Positions 50,599-60,866 of a stretch of DNA of 61,916 bases are shown piece by piece. Within the stretch, counting starts at the first letter, position 1; each line of letters begins with the position of its first letter. The notes below the pieces were generated by a model. It searched no databases. It was not told the origin of the DNA and was given only the letters and a program-made list of their open reading frames with translations. The stretch comes from Anoxybacillus flavithermus (lineage in GTDB: Bacteria > Bacillota > Bacilli > Bacillales > Anoxybacillaceae): assembly GCF_002742685.1 (NCBI RefSeq), contig NZ_PEDM01000015.1, forward strand, positions 1 to 61,916. Reading direction: 5' to 3'. Both the position numbers and the translations under genes were made by a program.

Positions 50599-51528
50599 AT
50601 GAAAAAACCAGAATTGCTTGTTACGCCAACGGACGTTGCTCATATCGAACAACTTGCTCAAGCAGGAGCAAATGCTGTCATCATTGGTGAACAACGATAC
50701 GGCTTACGTTTGGCAGGTGAATTTTCAAGGCAAGATATCATCGATGCCATGCACGTGGCACGAAAGTACGGTGTGCGCGTATATGTTGCGATGAACGCGC
50801 TTTTTCATAACGATAAAGTGGATGAGCTAAGCGATTACGTTCGCTTTTTATCCGAACAACAAGTGGATGCGATCGTGTTTGGCGACCCAGCTGTCTTAAT
50901 GACGGTGCGGGAAGTAGCACCGCATATGAAACTTCATTGGAATACAGAAACGACAGCAACAAACTGGTACGCTTGCAACTATTGGGGACGAAAAGGAGCA
51001 AAACGTGCCGTTCTTGCCCGCGAGTTGAATATGGAAGAAATCATTGACATTAAAAAACATGCGGAAGTGGAAATTGAAGTGCAAGTACATGGAATGACAT
51101 GTATGTTCCAATCGAAACGTTCCCTCATCGGCAACTACTTTGAATACCAAGGAAAATTTATGGAAGTACAACAAATGAAATATGCAAAAGGGCTCTTTTT
51201 GTACGATAAAGAGCGCGACAACAAATATCCGATTTTCGAAGATGAAAACGGCACGCACATTATGAGTCCAAACGATATTTGCATCATTGACGAACTAGAA
51301 GACATGATTGACGCAGAAATCGATAGCTTTAAAATTGATGGCGTCCTTCATGAGCCCGACTATATTACAGAAGTAACGAAATTATATCGCCGCGCCATTG
51401 ATTTATGTACAGAAAACCGTGAACAATACGAAGAAGAAAAAGGGGAACTACTTGCGCGCATTGAAGCGATTCAGCCAAAACATCGCCCGTTAGACACCGG
51501 CTTTTTCTTTAAAGAAACGGTATATTAA
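50599..51528 (+). CDS. trhP1: tRNA hydroxylation protein TrhP1 (peptidase U32 family, YrrN)
   Basis: A 309-residue U32-family protein; in B. subtilis it works with TrhP2 in prephenate-dependent 5-hydroxylation of U34. It starts MKKPELLVTPTDVAHIEQLAQAGANAVIIG, with ATG after GAGGTGA and one base after the trmR stop. LHWNTETTATNWYACNYWGRKGAKRAVLARE is the conserved U32 core (residues about 120-150). It has fewer cysteines than TrhP2 and may be a partner subunit. The peptidase name of the family is historical. Confidence 0.9.
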   Translation: MKKPELLVTPTDVAHIEQLAQAGANAVIIGEQRYGLRLAGEFSRQDIIDAMHVARKYGVRVYVAMNALFHNDKVDELSDYVRFLSEQQVDAIVFGDPAVLMTVREVAPHMKLHWNTETTATNWYACNYWGRKGAKRAVLARELNMEEIIDIKKHAEVEIEVQVHGMTCMFQSKRSLIGNYFEYQGKFMEVQQMKYAKGLFLYDKERDNKYPIFEDENGTHIMSPNDICIIDELEDMIDAEIDSFKIDGVLHEPDYITEVTKLYRRAIDLCTENREQYEEEKGELLARIEAIQPKHRPLDTGFFFKETVY

Positions 51529-51548
51529 ACAAAAAGGAGGGAGCTTTC

Positions 51549-52802
51549 GTGAGCATATCACAAATCATCGATGGCAAGCGTGTCATTGTGAAAAAACCAG
51601 AGCTGCTCGCTCCAGCCGGCAACTTAGAAAAATTGAAAGTGGCCGTACATTACGGGGCAGACGCTGTGTTTATCGGTGGACAAGAATACGGTCTTCGTTC
51701 TAATGCCGATAACTTTACGCTTGAAGAAATGGCCGAAGGTGTGCAATTTGCGAAAAAATATGGAGCAAAAATTTACGTGACGACGAACATTTACGCTCAT
51801 AACGAAAACATTCCTGGCCTCGAAGATTACTTGCGCGGTTTAGAGCGTGTCGGCGTGCACGGCATTATCGTTGCTGACCCGCTCATTATTGAAACGGCAC
51901 GCCGTGTCGCACCAAAATTAGAAGTGCACTTAAGTACGCAACAATCGCTCACAAACTGGAAAGCGGTCCAATTTTGGAAAGAAGAAGGACTTGAGCGCGT
52001 CGTTTTAGCGCGTGAAACGAGTGCGGAAGAAATTCGTGAAATAAAAGAAAAAGTCGATATTGAAATCGAAACGTTTATTCACGGTGCGATGTGTATCGCC
52101 TATTCTGGTCGTTGCGTATTAAGCAACCATATGACTGCGCGCGATTCAAACCGCGGCGGTTGCTGTCAATCGTGTCGTTGGGATTACGATTTGTACAAGC
52201 TTGAAGGGGATCAAGCGATGGCGTTGTTTGATGAAAATGACGACCCGTTTGCGATGAGCCCGAAAGATTTAAACTTAATTCAATCCATTCCAAAAATGAT
52301 TGAGCTCGGTATTGATAGTTTGAAAATCGAAGGACGCATGAAATCAATCCACTACGTTGCGACTGTTGTTAGCGTGTATCGCAAAGTTATTGATGCATAT
52401 TGCGCTGACCCTGACAATTTCGTCATTCGCAAAGAGTGGCTAGATGAGCTCGATAAATGTGCGAACCGCGATACCGCGCCAGCCTTTTTTGAAGGTGTTC
52501 CAGGCTATAAAGAGCAAATGTTTGGCGTTCATAGCAAGAAAACGACGTACGATTTCGTCGGTCTTGTGCTTGATTATGACAAACAAACAGGCATCGTGAC
52601 GTTGCAACAACGCAACTTCTTTAAGCCAGGCGATGAAGTGGAATTTTTCGGACCTGAAATTGAAAACTTTACGCAAGTGATTGAAAAAATTTGGGATGAA
52701 GAAGGGAATGAGCTAGATGCCGCCCGTCATCCGCTTCAAATTGTTCGTTTTAAAGTCGATCGAGAAGTTTTCCCATACAACATGATGAGAAAGGGGCACT
52801 AA
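51549..52802 (+). CDS. trhP2: tRNA hydroxylation protein TrhP2 (peptidase U32 family, YrrO)
   Basis: A 417-residue paralogue of the preceding gene. Core: [51 protein letters not shown] cysteine group [12 protein letters not shown] followed by GGCCQSCRW (residues about 178-215) suggests a Fe-S cluster, as in the E. coli homologue TrhP. GTG start after AAAAAGGAGGGAG. The C-terminal domain ([22 protein letters not shown]) is the U32 C-terminal OB-like part. udk begins two bases after its stop. Confidence 0.92.
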   Translation: MSISQIIDGKRVIVKKPELLAPAGNLEKLKVAVHYGADAVFIGGQEYGLRSNADNFTLEEMAEGVQFAKKYGAKIYVTTNIYAHNENIPGLEDYLRGLERVGVHGIIVADPLIIETARRVAPKLEVHLSTQQSLTNWKAVQFWKEEGLERVVLARETSAEEIREIKEKVDIEIETFIHGAMCIAYSGRCVLSNHMTARDSNRGGCCQSCRWDYDLYKLEGDQAMALFDENDDPFAMSPKDLNLIQSIPKMIELGIDSLKIEGRMKSIHYVATVVSVYRKVIDAYCADPDNFVIRKEWLDELDKCANRDTAPAFFEGVPGYKEQMFGVHSKKTTYDFVGLVLDYDKQTGIVTLQQRNFFKPGDEVEFFGPEIENFTQVIEKIWDEEGNELDAARHPLQIVRFKVDREVFPYNMMRKGH

Positions 52803-52803
52803 C

Positions 52804-53439
52804 ATGAGGAAGAGACCGGTTGTCATCGGAGTTGCAGGCGGCTCCGGTTCGGGGAAAACGACCGTTACAAAAGCGATTTATGAACATTTTCAAGGACATT
52901 CCATTTTAATGCTTGAACAAGACTTTTACTATAAAGATCAAAGTCATTTGCCGTTTGAAGAACGATTAAAAACAAACTATGACCATCCGCTCGCTTTTGA
53001 CAATGACTTGCTTATTGAACATATTAATAAACTGTTGAATTACGAACCAATTGATAAGCCTGTATACGACTATACGCTTCATACACGCTCAAACGAAGTC
53101 ATTCGCGTCGAGCCGAAAGATGTCATCATTTTAGAAGGTATTCTTGTATTAGAAGACGAACGATTGCGCAACTTAATGGATATTAAAGTGTACGTTGATA
53201 CAGATGCCGACATTCGCATCATTCGTCGCCTATTGCGCGACATTAAAGAGCGCGGACGCACGCTTGAATCAGTCATCGAACAATATGTAAACGTCGTGCG
53301 TCCAATGCACAATCAATTTATCGAACCGACGAAACGGTATGCCGACATTATCATCCCAGAAGGCGGTCATAATCATGTCGCCATCGATTTAATGGTTACA
53401 AAAATTCAAACGATTCTTGAACAAAATTCTATTTTGTAA
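52804..53439 (+). CDS. udk: Uridine kinase
   Basis: Phosphorylates uridine and cytidine in pyrimidine salvage. The protein has 211 residues. The P-loop is [13 protein letters not shown], then [29 protein letters not shown] and the R-rich lid [13 protein letters not shown]. The SD AAAGGGG lies inside the end of trhP2, so the four genes trmR-trhP1-trhP2-udk are one operon. Confidence 0.95.
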   Translation: MRKRPVVIGVAGGSGSGKTTVTKAIYEHFQGHSILMLEQDFYYKDQSHLPFEERLKTNYDHPLAFDNDLLIEHINKLLNYEPIDKPVYDYTLHTRSNEVIRVEPKDVIILEGILVLEDERLRNLMDIKVYVDTDADIRIIRRLLRDIKERGRTLESVIEQYVNVVRPMHNQFIEPTKRYADIIIPEGGHNHVAIDLMVTKIQTILEQNSIL

Positions 53440-53475
53440 TACCATAGCATAGATAATATGTAAACTTTTTGTCTT

Positions 53476-53503
53476 TTGTACGAACTGCTCGTTCGTACAT
53501 TTT
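53476..53503 (+). terminator. Hairpin between udk and greA, probable weak terminator
   Basis: TGTACGAAC (53477-53485) pairs with GTTCGTACA (53491-53499), followed by TTTTCC. The short T run suggests partial termination. Confidence 0.6.
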
Positions 53504-53531
53504 CCATACATAAATAAAAGGAGTGAGTTTC

Positions 53532-54008
53532 ATGTCAATGGAAAAAGAATACCCGATGACGAAAGCTGGGAAGGAGAAACTTGAGCAAGAACTTGAATAT
53601 TTAAAAACGGTGAAACGAAAAGAAGTCGTAGAGCGCATTCAAATCGCGCGCAGCTTCGGGGACTTATCTGAAAACTCGGAGTACGATGCAGCGAAAGATG
53701 AGCAAGCGTTCGTTGAATCGCGCATTCAAATGCTTGAAAATATGATTCGCAATGCAAAAATTATCGAAGAAGATTTAGAAAGTACAGACATCGTATCGCT
53801 TGGAAGAACGGTGACATTTGTCGAGCTTCCAGATGGGGAAGAAGAATCGTATACGATTGTTGGTAGTGCAGAAGCGGACCCATTTGAAGGGAAAATTTCA
53901 AACGACTCTCCGATCGCTAAATCTCTTATCGGTCGCCGTGTTGGTGAAGAAGTAACCGTTCATACGCCTGGTGGCGATATGGTTGTAAAAATCGTTGCAG
54001 TGAAATAG
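53532..54008 (+). CDS. greA: Transcription elongation factor GreA
   Basis: Rescues backtracked RNA polymerase by stimulating transcript cleavage. The protein has 158 residues. The N-terminal coiled coil has [19 protein letters not shown] and the acidic tip [16 protein letters not shown]; the C-terminal domain ends [22 protein letters not shown] at 53532 is 8 nt after AAAAGGAG; the longer frame starts with GTG at 53523 inside the SD. Confidence 0.95.
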   Translation: MSMEKEYPMTKAGKEKLEQELEYLKTVKRKEVVERIQIARSFGDLSENSEYDAAKDEQAFVESRIQMLENMIRNAKIIEEDLESTDIVSLGRTVTFVELPDGEEESYTIVGSAEADPFEGKISNDSPIAKSLIGRRVGEEVTVHTPGGDMVVKIVAVK

Positions 54009-54020
54009 GTTTTAAAATGT

Positions 54021-54055
54021 AACACCTCGTCGACAATGAAGACGAGGTGTTTTTT
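54021..54055 (+). terminator. Terminator of greA that contains the pbpI ribosome binding site
   Basis: AACACCTCGTC (54021-54031) pairs perfectly with GACGAGGTGTT (54041-54051), then six T (54050-54055) directly followed by the pbpI ATG at 54056. The SD GAGGTG (54044-54049) lies in the 3' arm, so in any RNA that contains the whole hairpin the SD is base-paired. Confidence 0.85.
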
Positions 54056-55804
54056 ATGGTAAAAAAACGAATGATCATCATATTAACAATGATTCAATTA
54101 GCCATATTTGGTTTAATCGGTCGGCTCGTCCAATTACAGCTTGTAAGCACCGAGTCGTTTCATGGTGTGAATTTAATTGAAGCAAGCGTCGCACAGCGTA
54201 CGGAACAGCTTATTATTGATGATGGCCGCGGGATGTTCGTCGATCGAAACGGTGAACCGCTTACGTATGAATACGTTCCGACGCTCGTGTTATTTCCTTT
54301 TTTAAAAAAAATGGACTGGCCCATTGATCAAATCGCAACGATTGTTTCCATGCCAAAAGAAACGATAAAACGGCAGCTTGAAACAGCGAAAGGTCCGATC
54401 ATTTTGCACAATGGACAACAACCAATTCAACTGCAACCTTGGCAAATGGAGCGGATTAATGATTTGCGCATTCCAGGTGTAATTGCCGTTCATAAACAGT
54501 ACGAACTCAAACAAAAATATGCGCAACATGTCATCGGCTTACTTGGAGAAAATGTTAAAGTGTTAAAAGAACGCTACGCGGATCGAAACTTATCTCCAAA
54601 AACAAAAATAGGCGTGTCTGGCTTACAAAGTTCGTTTGATGAATTTTTAATTCCTGATGGGGAAACGAAGTTATTGTATCACGTAGATGCTCGCGGTGAG
54701 CCGCTGTTTGGGATGGATGTGAAATATACGGAGCAGGCGAATCCGTTTTATCCGATTACGGTACAAACGACGATTGATCGCACCCTTCAACAGCGTGTTG
54801 AACAAATTGTAGCGCAACATGGCATGGAAAAAGGAGCTGTTGTTTTACTTGATGTCGAAACGAATGAAGTCCTTGCGTTAGCGAGTGCTCCAGCGATTGA
54901 CGAGCGAAATCCGTATAAAAACGGAGCGGCTGAAAACCAAGCACTTCTTCCTCAAGTGCCAGGATCTATTTTTAAAGTTGTCGTTGCAGCAGCGGCACTT
55001 GAAAACGGACTTGTTCACGGACAAACGTTTAACTGTGATCGTAAAATTAACGGTAAACAAGAAGAAAAAAAGAGAGGGCTGCGCTCGTTTGAAGATAGTT
55101 TTGCGATCAGCTGCAATCGTACGTTTGGAGAGTTAGGAGAACAACTCATTGCGATGGACAAAAATATGTTTGATGTATATGCTCGAAAACTCGGTTTGCT
55201 TCCACTTGTCGGGTGGGAAGGTGATGTGTATCATTTTCAATCGTTTCGTCCGCTTCGTGAAGAGAAAAAAGGCACAATTTGGACGGATGAACGAGATAAA
55301 CACGTTCCACTTGCTATTGCCCAAACGTCAATCGGTCAAAAAGATGTGCGCGTTTCACCGCTTGCAGTGGCGAATATGATGGCAACGATTGCTCGCGGCG
55401 GCGAGGTAAAACAAGTGCGCATCACTAAAAAAATGATGTATAAAAATGGAACTACGTTTTTTACTTTTGATGAAAAGCGACTAACAACCGATTCATTGCG
55501 CAACGAGACGATCGACAAACTACAAGAGCTATTGCAACTCGTTGTGACGCATCCGGAAGGGACTGGTCGTTCATTTCAATCGTTGCCTTACGCCGTAGCA
55601 GGAAAATCAGGAACAGCGCAAACAGGAAAAAATGACGCAGTGAACAAATGGTTTGCAGGTTATTTTCCAGCTGACCGTCCAAAATATGCGCTTGTTGTGG
55701 TACAATTAGAAACAACGTCATCTGCCGCCGTCACGAACAAAGTATTTGCTGATATCGTTCGCGCCACATACGAGTTGGAACAGAAAGGAAGATACCAAAA
55801 GTGA
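54056..55804 (+). CDS. pbpI: Class B penicillin-binding protein PbpI (YrrR)
   Basis: A monofunctional transpeptidase, 582 residues, linked to sporulation in B. subtilis. One N-terminal TM helix (MIIILTMIQLAIFGLIGRLVQL), a dimerisation domain with RTEQLIIDDGRGMFVDRNG, and the transpeptidase domain with SxxK (PGSIFKVVV), SxN (AISCNRTFG) and KSG (AGKSGTAQTG). All three active-site motifs are intact. ATG at 54056 is 6 nt after GAGGTG, which is part of the greA terminator stem. It overlaps yrrS by four bases. Confidence 0.92.
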   Translation: MVKKRMIIILTMIQLAIFGLIGRLVQLQLVSTESFHGVNLIEASVAQRTEQLIIDDGRGMFVDRNGEPLTYEYVPTLVLFPFLKKMDWPIDQIATIVSMPKETIKRQLETAKGPIILHNGQQPIQLQPWQMERINDLRIPGVIAVHKQYELKQKYAQHVIGLLGENVKVLKERYADRNLSPKTKIGVSGLQSSFDEFLIPDGETKLLYHVDARGEPLFGMDVKYTEQANPFYPITVQTTIDRTLQQRVEQIVAQHGMEKGAVVLLDVETNEVLALASAPAIDERNPYKNGAAENQALLPQVPGSIFKVVVAAAALENGLVHGQTFNCDRKINGKQEEKKRGLRSFEDSFAISCNRTFGELGEQLIAMDKNMFDVYARKLGLLPLVGWEGDVYHFQSFRPLREEKKGTIWTDERDKHVPLAIAQTSIGQKDVRVSPLAVANMMATIARGGEVKQVRITKKMMYKNGTTFFTFDEKRLTTDSLRNETIDKLQELLQLVVTHPEGTGRSFQSLPYAVAGKSGTAQTGKNDAVNKWFAGYFPADRPKYALVVVQLETTSSAAVTNKVFADIVRATYELEQKGRYQK

Positions 55805-56394
55805 GCAGCCGTTTTGCCAAACGTTCAAAACAAAGAAAAGTCAATCGCGTATTAAATACGTTCATTGCGATTGTGTTTGCGCTTATTTTATTTTTTGGAT
55901 GGAAATGGTTATCCTCAAACGACCGTCCGGTGAAAGAAACAAACACATCTCCTCAGCCGGTTGAAGTGGAGACAAATGAGCCGCCAAACGATGAGCAACC
56001 ATCCGAAACGGAAACAGAAACAAACGAACAACCGAATGACAACGTAGAAGAAACGGTTGTCGATGATCCAAACTCAAACGTTATTCGTGAAGTTGTAAAC
56101 CCGTCATGGCAACCGATCGGTACAACACAATCAGAGCCGCATGTGACAACATACGAGAAAAACTCTGTTGATTGGAAAGAAATGATTGATGCGATTAGTT
56201 ATGCGACAGGCATTTCTTCTTCTGATCTGATCGTCTGGTTTATCGGAAATGGCGGCAGTCCGAATCACGCCGTTGCCACCGTCTCAAAAAAAGACAAAAC
56301 AGAACATTATAAAGTGTTTATCGAATGGGTGACAAATGAAGGGTGGAAGCCGACAAAAGTACAGCAATTAAAAGAAATAGAGCGCCGTCCGTGA
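55801..56394 (+). CDS. yrrS: DUF1510 membrane protein YrrS
   Basis: A 197-residue protein with one TM helix (TFIAIVFALILFFGWKWL) near residues 20-37, a low-complexity Glu/Asn/Pro/Thr-rich linker (residues about 45-95) and a C-terminal DUF1510 domain (PSWQPIGTTQSEPHVTTYEK ... ISYATGISSSDLIVWFIGNGG). It is translationally coupled to pbpI (GTGA overlap), as in B. subtilis, so a joint role at the spore envelope is likely. Function is not known in detail. Confidence 0.88.
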   Translation: MSSRFAKRSKQRKVNRVLNTFIAIVFALILFFGWKWLSSNDRPVKETNTSPQPVEVETNEPPNDEQPSETETETNEQPNDNVEETVVDDPNSNVIREVVNPSWQPIGTTQSEPHVTTYEKNSVDWKEMIDAISYATGISSSDLIVWFIGNGGSPNHAVATVSKKDKTEHYKVFIEWVTNEGWKPTKVQQLKEIERRP

Positions 56395-56408
56395 CGCTCT
56401 ATTTTTTT
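56375..56408. terminator. Bidirectional terminator between yrrS and yrzA
   Basis: AAATAGAGCG (56375-56384) pairs with CGCTCTATTT (56395-56404); T runs continue on the + strand. It overlaps the stop codons of both convergent genes. Confidence 0.8.
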
Positions 56409-56602
56409 GCTTTAAAATGCACCATAGCACTATAAAGACGCTGTCCGTTTTCTAACAGTTGCATTTGATAGGAAACATGATGCACTTCAAGCATAATTGC
56501 TTTGTTATGTTCGATTTGGTCATTAATTTTTTTCTCTAACGTCGCTAAGTCCGTCGCCTCAAAAAATTCTACTTTATCTTGAATGAGATCAAACGTAATC
56601 AT
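56399..56602 (-). CDS. yrzA: DUF2536 protein YrzA
   Basis: A 67-residue protein, MITFDLIQDKVEFFEATDLA at the start, of the DUF2536 family; length and place match B. subtilis YrzA. Function unknown. ATG at 56602 is 7 nt after GAGGAGG, so the longer frame from 56686 is not used. It is the divergent neighbour of the yrrT operon. Confidence 0.82.
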   Translation of the reverse strand: MITFDLIQDKVEFFEATDLATLEKKINDQIEHNKAIMLEVHHVSYQMQLLENGQRLYSAMVHFKAKK

Positions 56603-56697
56603 CGTCTTCCTCCTCTCTACACGTAGTTTAACACATTTCCATTGAACATCTAAAAAAAATATGGTAGATTGAGAACAGCAGTACATTTAATTCATAC

Positions 56698-56714
56698 TAT
56701 ACTTATAGGAATTA
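56698..56714 (+). promoter_or_regulatory. CymR operator before the yrrT operon
   Basis: The 17 bases starting TATACTTATAGGAATTA fit the CymR box known from B. subtilis (TAA-W4-AT-N-GG-N-A-W-T-N) at nearly all positions. An outer dyad AATTC (56689-56693) / GAATT (56709-56713) surrounds it. A promoter-like pair TTGAAC (56642-56647) and TAGATT (56665-56670), spacing 17, lies upstream, so CymR would block soon after the start. cymR is in the same window. Confidence 0.7.
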
Positions 56715-56738
56715 TTATATTTAATGGAGTGTGACATC

Positions 56739-57377
56739 ATGGGACGTGAGTTTTTAGACATCTTTGAGAATTGGGCACAATCGTACGATTCGTCTGTATA
56801 CGGGCACGATGAACAATATCGCGACGTATTTGACGGATATGAGACGATTTTAAATACAGTTGTTGAAAAAAGCGGCAACGTTGTTTTAGAGTTTGGTGTT
56901 GGGACAGGAAATTTAACGAAAAAACTAATTGAGGCGAACAAAACTGTATATGGCATTGAACCGTCTGTACCAATGCGTGAACTTGCGAAAGAAAAACTTC
57001 CGAATGTGACGATTGAAGACGGAGACTTTTTACAGTTTCCTTTGCCGAATGAACCGGTCGATACGATCGTGAGCACATATGCTTTTCACCACTTAACAGA
57101 TAAAGAAAAAGAAGAAGCGATCGGCAAGTATAGCGCACTTCTTCGTAAAGGTGGTAAAATAGTGTTTGCGGATACAGCATTTATTAACCGCGAAGCGTAC
57201 GAGGCGATGATTGCAGAAGCGAAACAAAAAGGATTTGTTGATTTAGCCGAAGATTTACAACGGGAATATTACACGACGATTCCTGTCTTAGAGCGTATGT
57301 TTACAACGCACGGTTTTACCGTCACATTTACGCCAATGAATCGTTTCGTCTGGTTGATGGAAGCTGTCAAACAATAA
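56739..57377 (+). CDS. yrrT: SAM-dependent methyltransferase YrrT
   Basis: Class I methyltransferase, 212 residues, starting [20 protein letters not shown] as in B. subtilis YrrT. The SAM motif is [15 protein letters not shown], with [11 protein letters not shown] and [12 protein letters not shown] following. It heads the methionine-to-cysteine operon, so it may provide SAH from SAM for recycling; its substrate is unknown. ATG at 56739 lies 8 nt after GGAGTG. Confidence 0.88.
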   Translation: MGREFLDIFENWAQSYDSSVYGHDEQYRDVFDGYETILNTVVEKSGNVVLEFGVGTGNLTKKLIEANKTVYGIEPSVPMRELAKEKLPNVTIEDGDFLQFPLPNEPVDTIVSTYAFHHLTDKEKEEAIGKYSALLRKGGKIVFADTAFINREAYEAMIAEAKQKGFVDLAEDLQREYYTTIPVLERMFTTHGFTVTFTPMNRFVWLMEAVKQ

Positions 57378-57395
57378 GTGAAAGAGGTTGAAACG

Positions 57396-58094
57396 ATGAA
57401 CATAGCAATCATTGGAGCGATGGAAGAAGAAGTGGCGATTTTGCGCGAAAAAATCGCTAATCGAACAGAAACGACGGTAGCGAATTGTTCTTTTTATAGC
57501 GGCACGTTAGACGGAGCGAACGTCGTCTTATTAAAATCAGGCATCGGGAAAGTAAACGCAGCGATGTCAACAACGATTTTGCTTGAACGTTTTGCACCAA
57601 ATGTTGTGATTAATACAGGTTCAGCTGGCGGTTTTGCGCCATCATTAAACGTTGGAGATATCGTCATTTCGACCGAAGTTGTTCATCACGACGTCGACGT
57701 CACCGCATTCGGCTATGCATACGGTCAAGTGCCAGGCATGCCAGCGCGCTATAAGGCGGATGAACGATTAGTACAAGCGGCTGAAACGAGTGCTGCACAC
57801 ATTCGCGACATTCAAGTCGCAAAAGGATTAATTGCGACAGGCGATTCATTTATGCACGATCCTGCGCGCGTTGATTTTGTGCGCACGCAGTTTCCTGATT
57901 TATATGCTGTGGAAATGGAAGCCGCTGCGATTGCGCAAGTATGTCATCAATTTAACGTCCCGTTTGTCGTCATTCGCGCATTATCAGACATCGCAGGCAA
58001 AGAGTCGAACGTATCGTTTGAACAATTTTTACAAAAAGCAGCCCTTCACTCATCTGAGCTTGTGCAATTGATGGTGAATGAATTGAATAAATAA
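57396..58094 (+). CDS. mtnN: 5'-methylthioadenosine/S-adenosylhomocysteine nucleosidase
   Basis: Cleaves MTA and SAH to adenine and thioribose products; here it feeds S-ribosylhomocysteine, then homocysteine, into reverse transsulfuration. The protein has 232 residues. [18 protein letters not shown] carries the conserved glutamate at 11-12; [35 protein letters not shown] and the catalytic aspartate in RALSDIAG are visible. ATG at 57396 is 8 nt after AGAGG; GTG at 57378 is upstream of the SD. Confidence 0.95.
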   Translation: MNIAIIGAMEEEVAILREKIANRTETTVANCSFYSGTLDGANVVLLKSGIGKVNAAMSTTILLERFAPNVVINTGSAGGFAPSLNVGDIVISTEVVHHDVDVTAFGYAYGQVPGMPARYKADERLVQAAETSAAHIRDIQVAKGLIATGDSFMHDPARVDFVRTQFPDLYAVEMEAAAIAQVCHQFNVPFVVIRALSDIAGKESNVSFEQFLQKAALHSSELVQLMVNELNK

Positions 58095-58119
58095 GGAGAG
58101 GCATCCTCTCCTTCTTTTC
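58093..58119 (+). terminator. Hairpin between mtnN and mccA
   Basis: AAGGAGAGG (58093-58101) pairs perfectly with CCTCTCCTT (58105-58113) around CAT, followed by CTTTTC. It may end part of the transcripts inside the operon. Confidence 0.55.
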
Positions 58120-58138
58120 ATCTTTTGGGGGGAACAAC

Positions 58139-60197
<2,059 letters not shown>

Positions 60198-60259
60198 ATT
60201 ACATCGCACCCTTTTTTCTTTTCTATGATACATTGAAAGAAGGAAGGGGGACGGTTATT

Positions 60260-60490
60260 TTGGATGAACAAAAGCGAAATTGGTTAGGAAAAGCGCGCGA
60301 CTATAAAGCATACAGTCTCGTTTTATTTGCGCTTAGCGCGTTTTTATATGTCGGTACACTCATCCCAAACGCTATCGACGAAGCAAAGCGACCACTTGTG
60401 CTCGGAGCAGTGTTTATGCTCATGCTCGCCTCTATTTTTTTCTCTTACCGTTCAAACATATACGCACGAAAAATAGAAGAAGAAGCATAA
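60260..60490 (+). CDS. yrhC: YrhC family small membrane protein
   Basis: A 76-residue protein with two hydrophobic segments (YSLVLFALSAFLYVGTLI and LVLGAVFMLMLASIFFSY). It fits the YrhC family, the last gene of the yrrT-mtnN-mccAB-yrhC group in B. subtilis; function unknown. TTG at 60260 is 9 nt after AAGGAAGGGGG and gives the normal length. Confidence 0.85.
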   Translation: MDEQKRNWLGKARDYKAYSLVLFALSAFLYVGTLIPNAIDEAKRPLVLGAVFMLMLASIFFSYRSNIYARKIEEEA

Positions 60491-60492
60491 AC

Positions 60493-60538
60493 CCCATTTT
60501 CGAACGAAACAAAAACGTGTAAAATAAAAGAAAATGGG
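60493..60538 (+). repeat. 9-bp inverted repeat flanking the leader of a small ORF
   Basis: CCCATTTTC (60493-60501) and GAAAATGGG (60530-60538) are perfect complements 28 nt apart, just before the GGGGGA ribosome binding site of the next small gene. TAAAAT between them could be a -10. Confidence 0.4.
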
Positions 60539-60553
60539 CAAAAGGGGGAATGC

Positions 60554-60637
60554 ATGATGATGTGGATGATTACAGGCTTAGTCATTACAGCTGTCATCGG
60601 TTTTGTTATTATCGCGGAAGTGAACGCCGAAGCATAA
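60554..60637 (+). CDS. 27-residue single-helix membrane peptide
   Basis: Begins with three ATG codons in a row (60554, 60557, 60560) after AAAGGGGGA and encodes one hydrophobic helix (WMITGLVITAVIGFVIIAEV) followed by NAEA. Its own ribosome binding site and terminator support a real gene. I do not recognise a family. The end NAEA is short and mildly acidic, so it is unlike the toxic hydrophobic peptides with basic tails. Confidence 0.6.
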   Translation: MMMWMITGLVITAVIGFVIIAEVNAEA

Positions 60638-60667
60638 AACAGTCTCCAAATCGGAGGCTGTTTTTAT
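60636..60667 (+). terminator. Terminator after the small peptide gene
   Basis: AAACAGTCTCC pairs with GGAGGCTGTTT (one wobble), followed by T. Confidence 0.88.
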
Positions 60668-60678
60668 ACAACAACTAC

Positions 60679-60696
60679 TTGTGAATATATTCACAA
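60679..60696. promoter_or_regulatory. Perfect 18-bp palindrome, Rex- or FNR/CRP-type operator
   Basis: TTGTGAATATATTCACAA is a perfect dyad. It equals the Bacillus Rex consensus TTGTGAA-N4-TTCACAA at every fixed position and also contains TGTGA-N6-TCACA of FNR/CRP proteins. No protein gene is directly next to it on the right; the next elements are a CRISPR leader-like segment and repeats. Confidence 0.65.
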
Positions 60697-60866
60697 CCGT
60701 CGTCGACCTCCAATCTTGCAAAAATCCCAGGGAATCGACGACAGTTTATTTTTTGCAACTTTTTCAGACGTATCAAGGCATCAAGATTATTGACAGAATT
60801 TTCGGATGGATATATAATAGAGTTGTATAGCTTTTCCATATGTTGATTTATCAACGCTTTTTTGGG
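60697..60866 (+). promoter_or_regulatory. CRISPR leader-like segment with inverted repeat and sigma-A promoter
   Basis: The stretch has no reading frame. GTCGTCGA (60699-60706) and TCGACGAC (60735-60742) form a perfect inverted repeat. TTGACA (60790-60795), 17-nt spacer and TATAAT (60813-60818) make a full consensus promoter reading toward the repeats; RNA should begin near 60825, about 42 nt before repeat 1. The final 40 bases are AT-rich and end in TTTTTTGGG, directly at the repeat. Confidence 0.65.

Noticed and set aside
53476-53503. Riboswitch before greA
   Set aside because: Only a single 9-bp hairpin with a short T run is present; it fits a weak terminator.
56603-56738. Possible SAM riboswitch (S-box) before yrrT
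   Set aside because: The leader is too short and lacks the S-box stems and a terminator; a CymR box explains control better.
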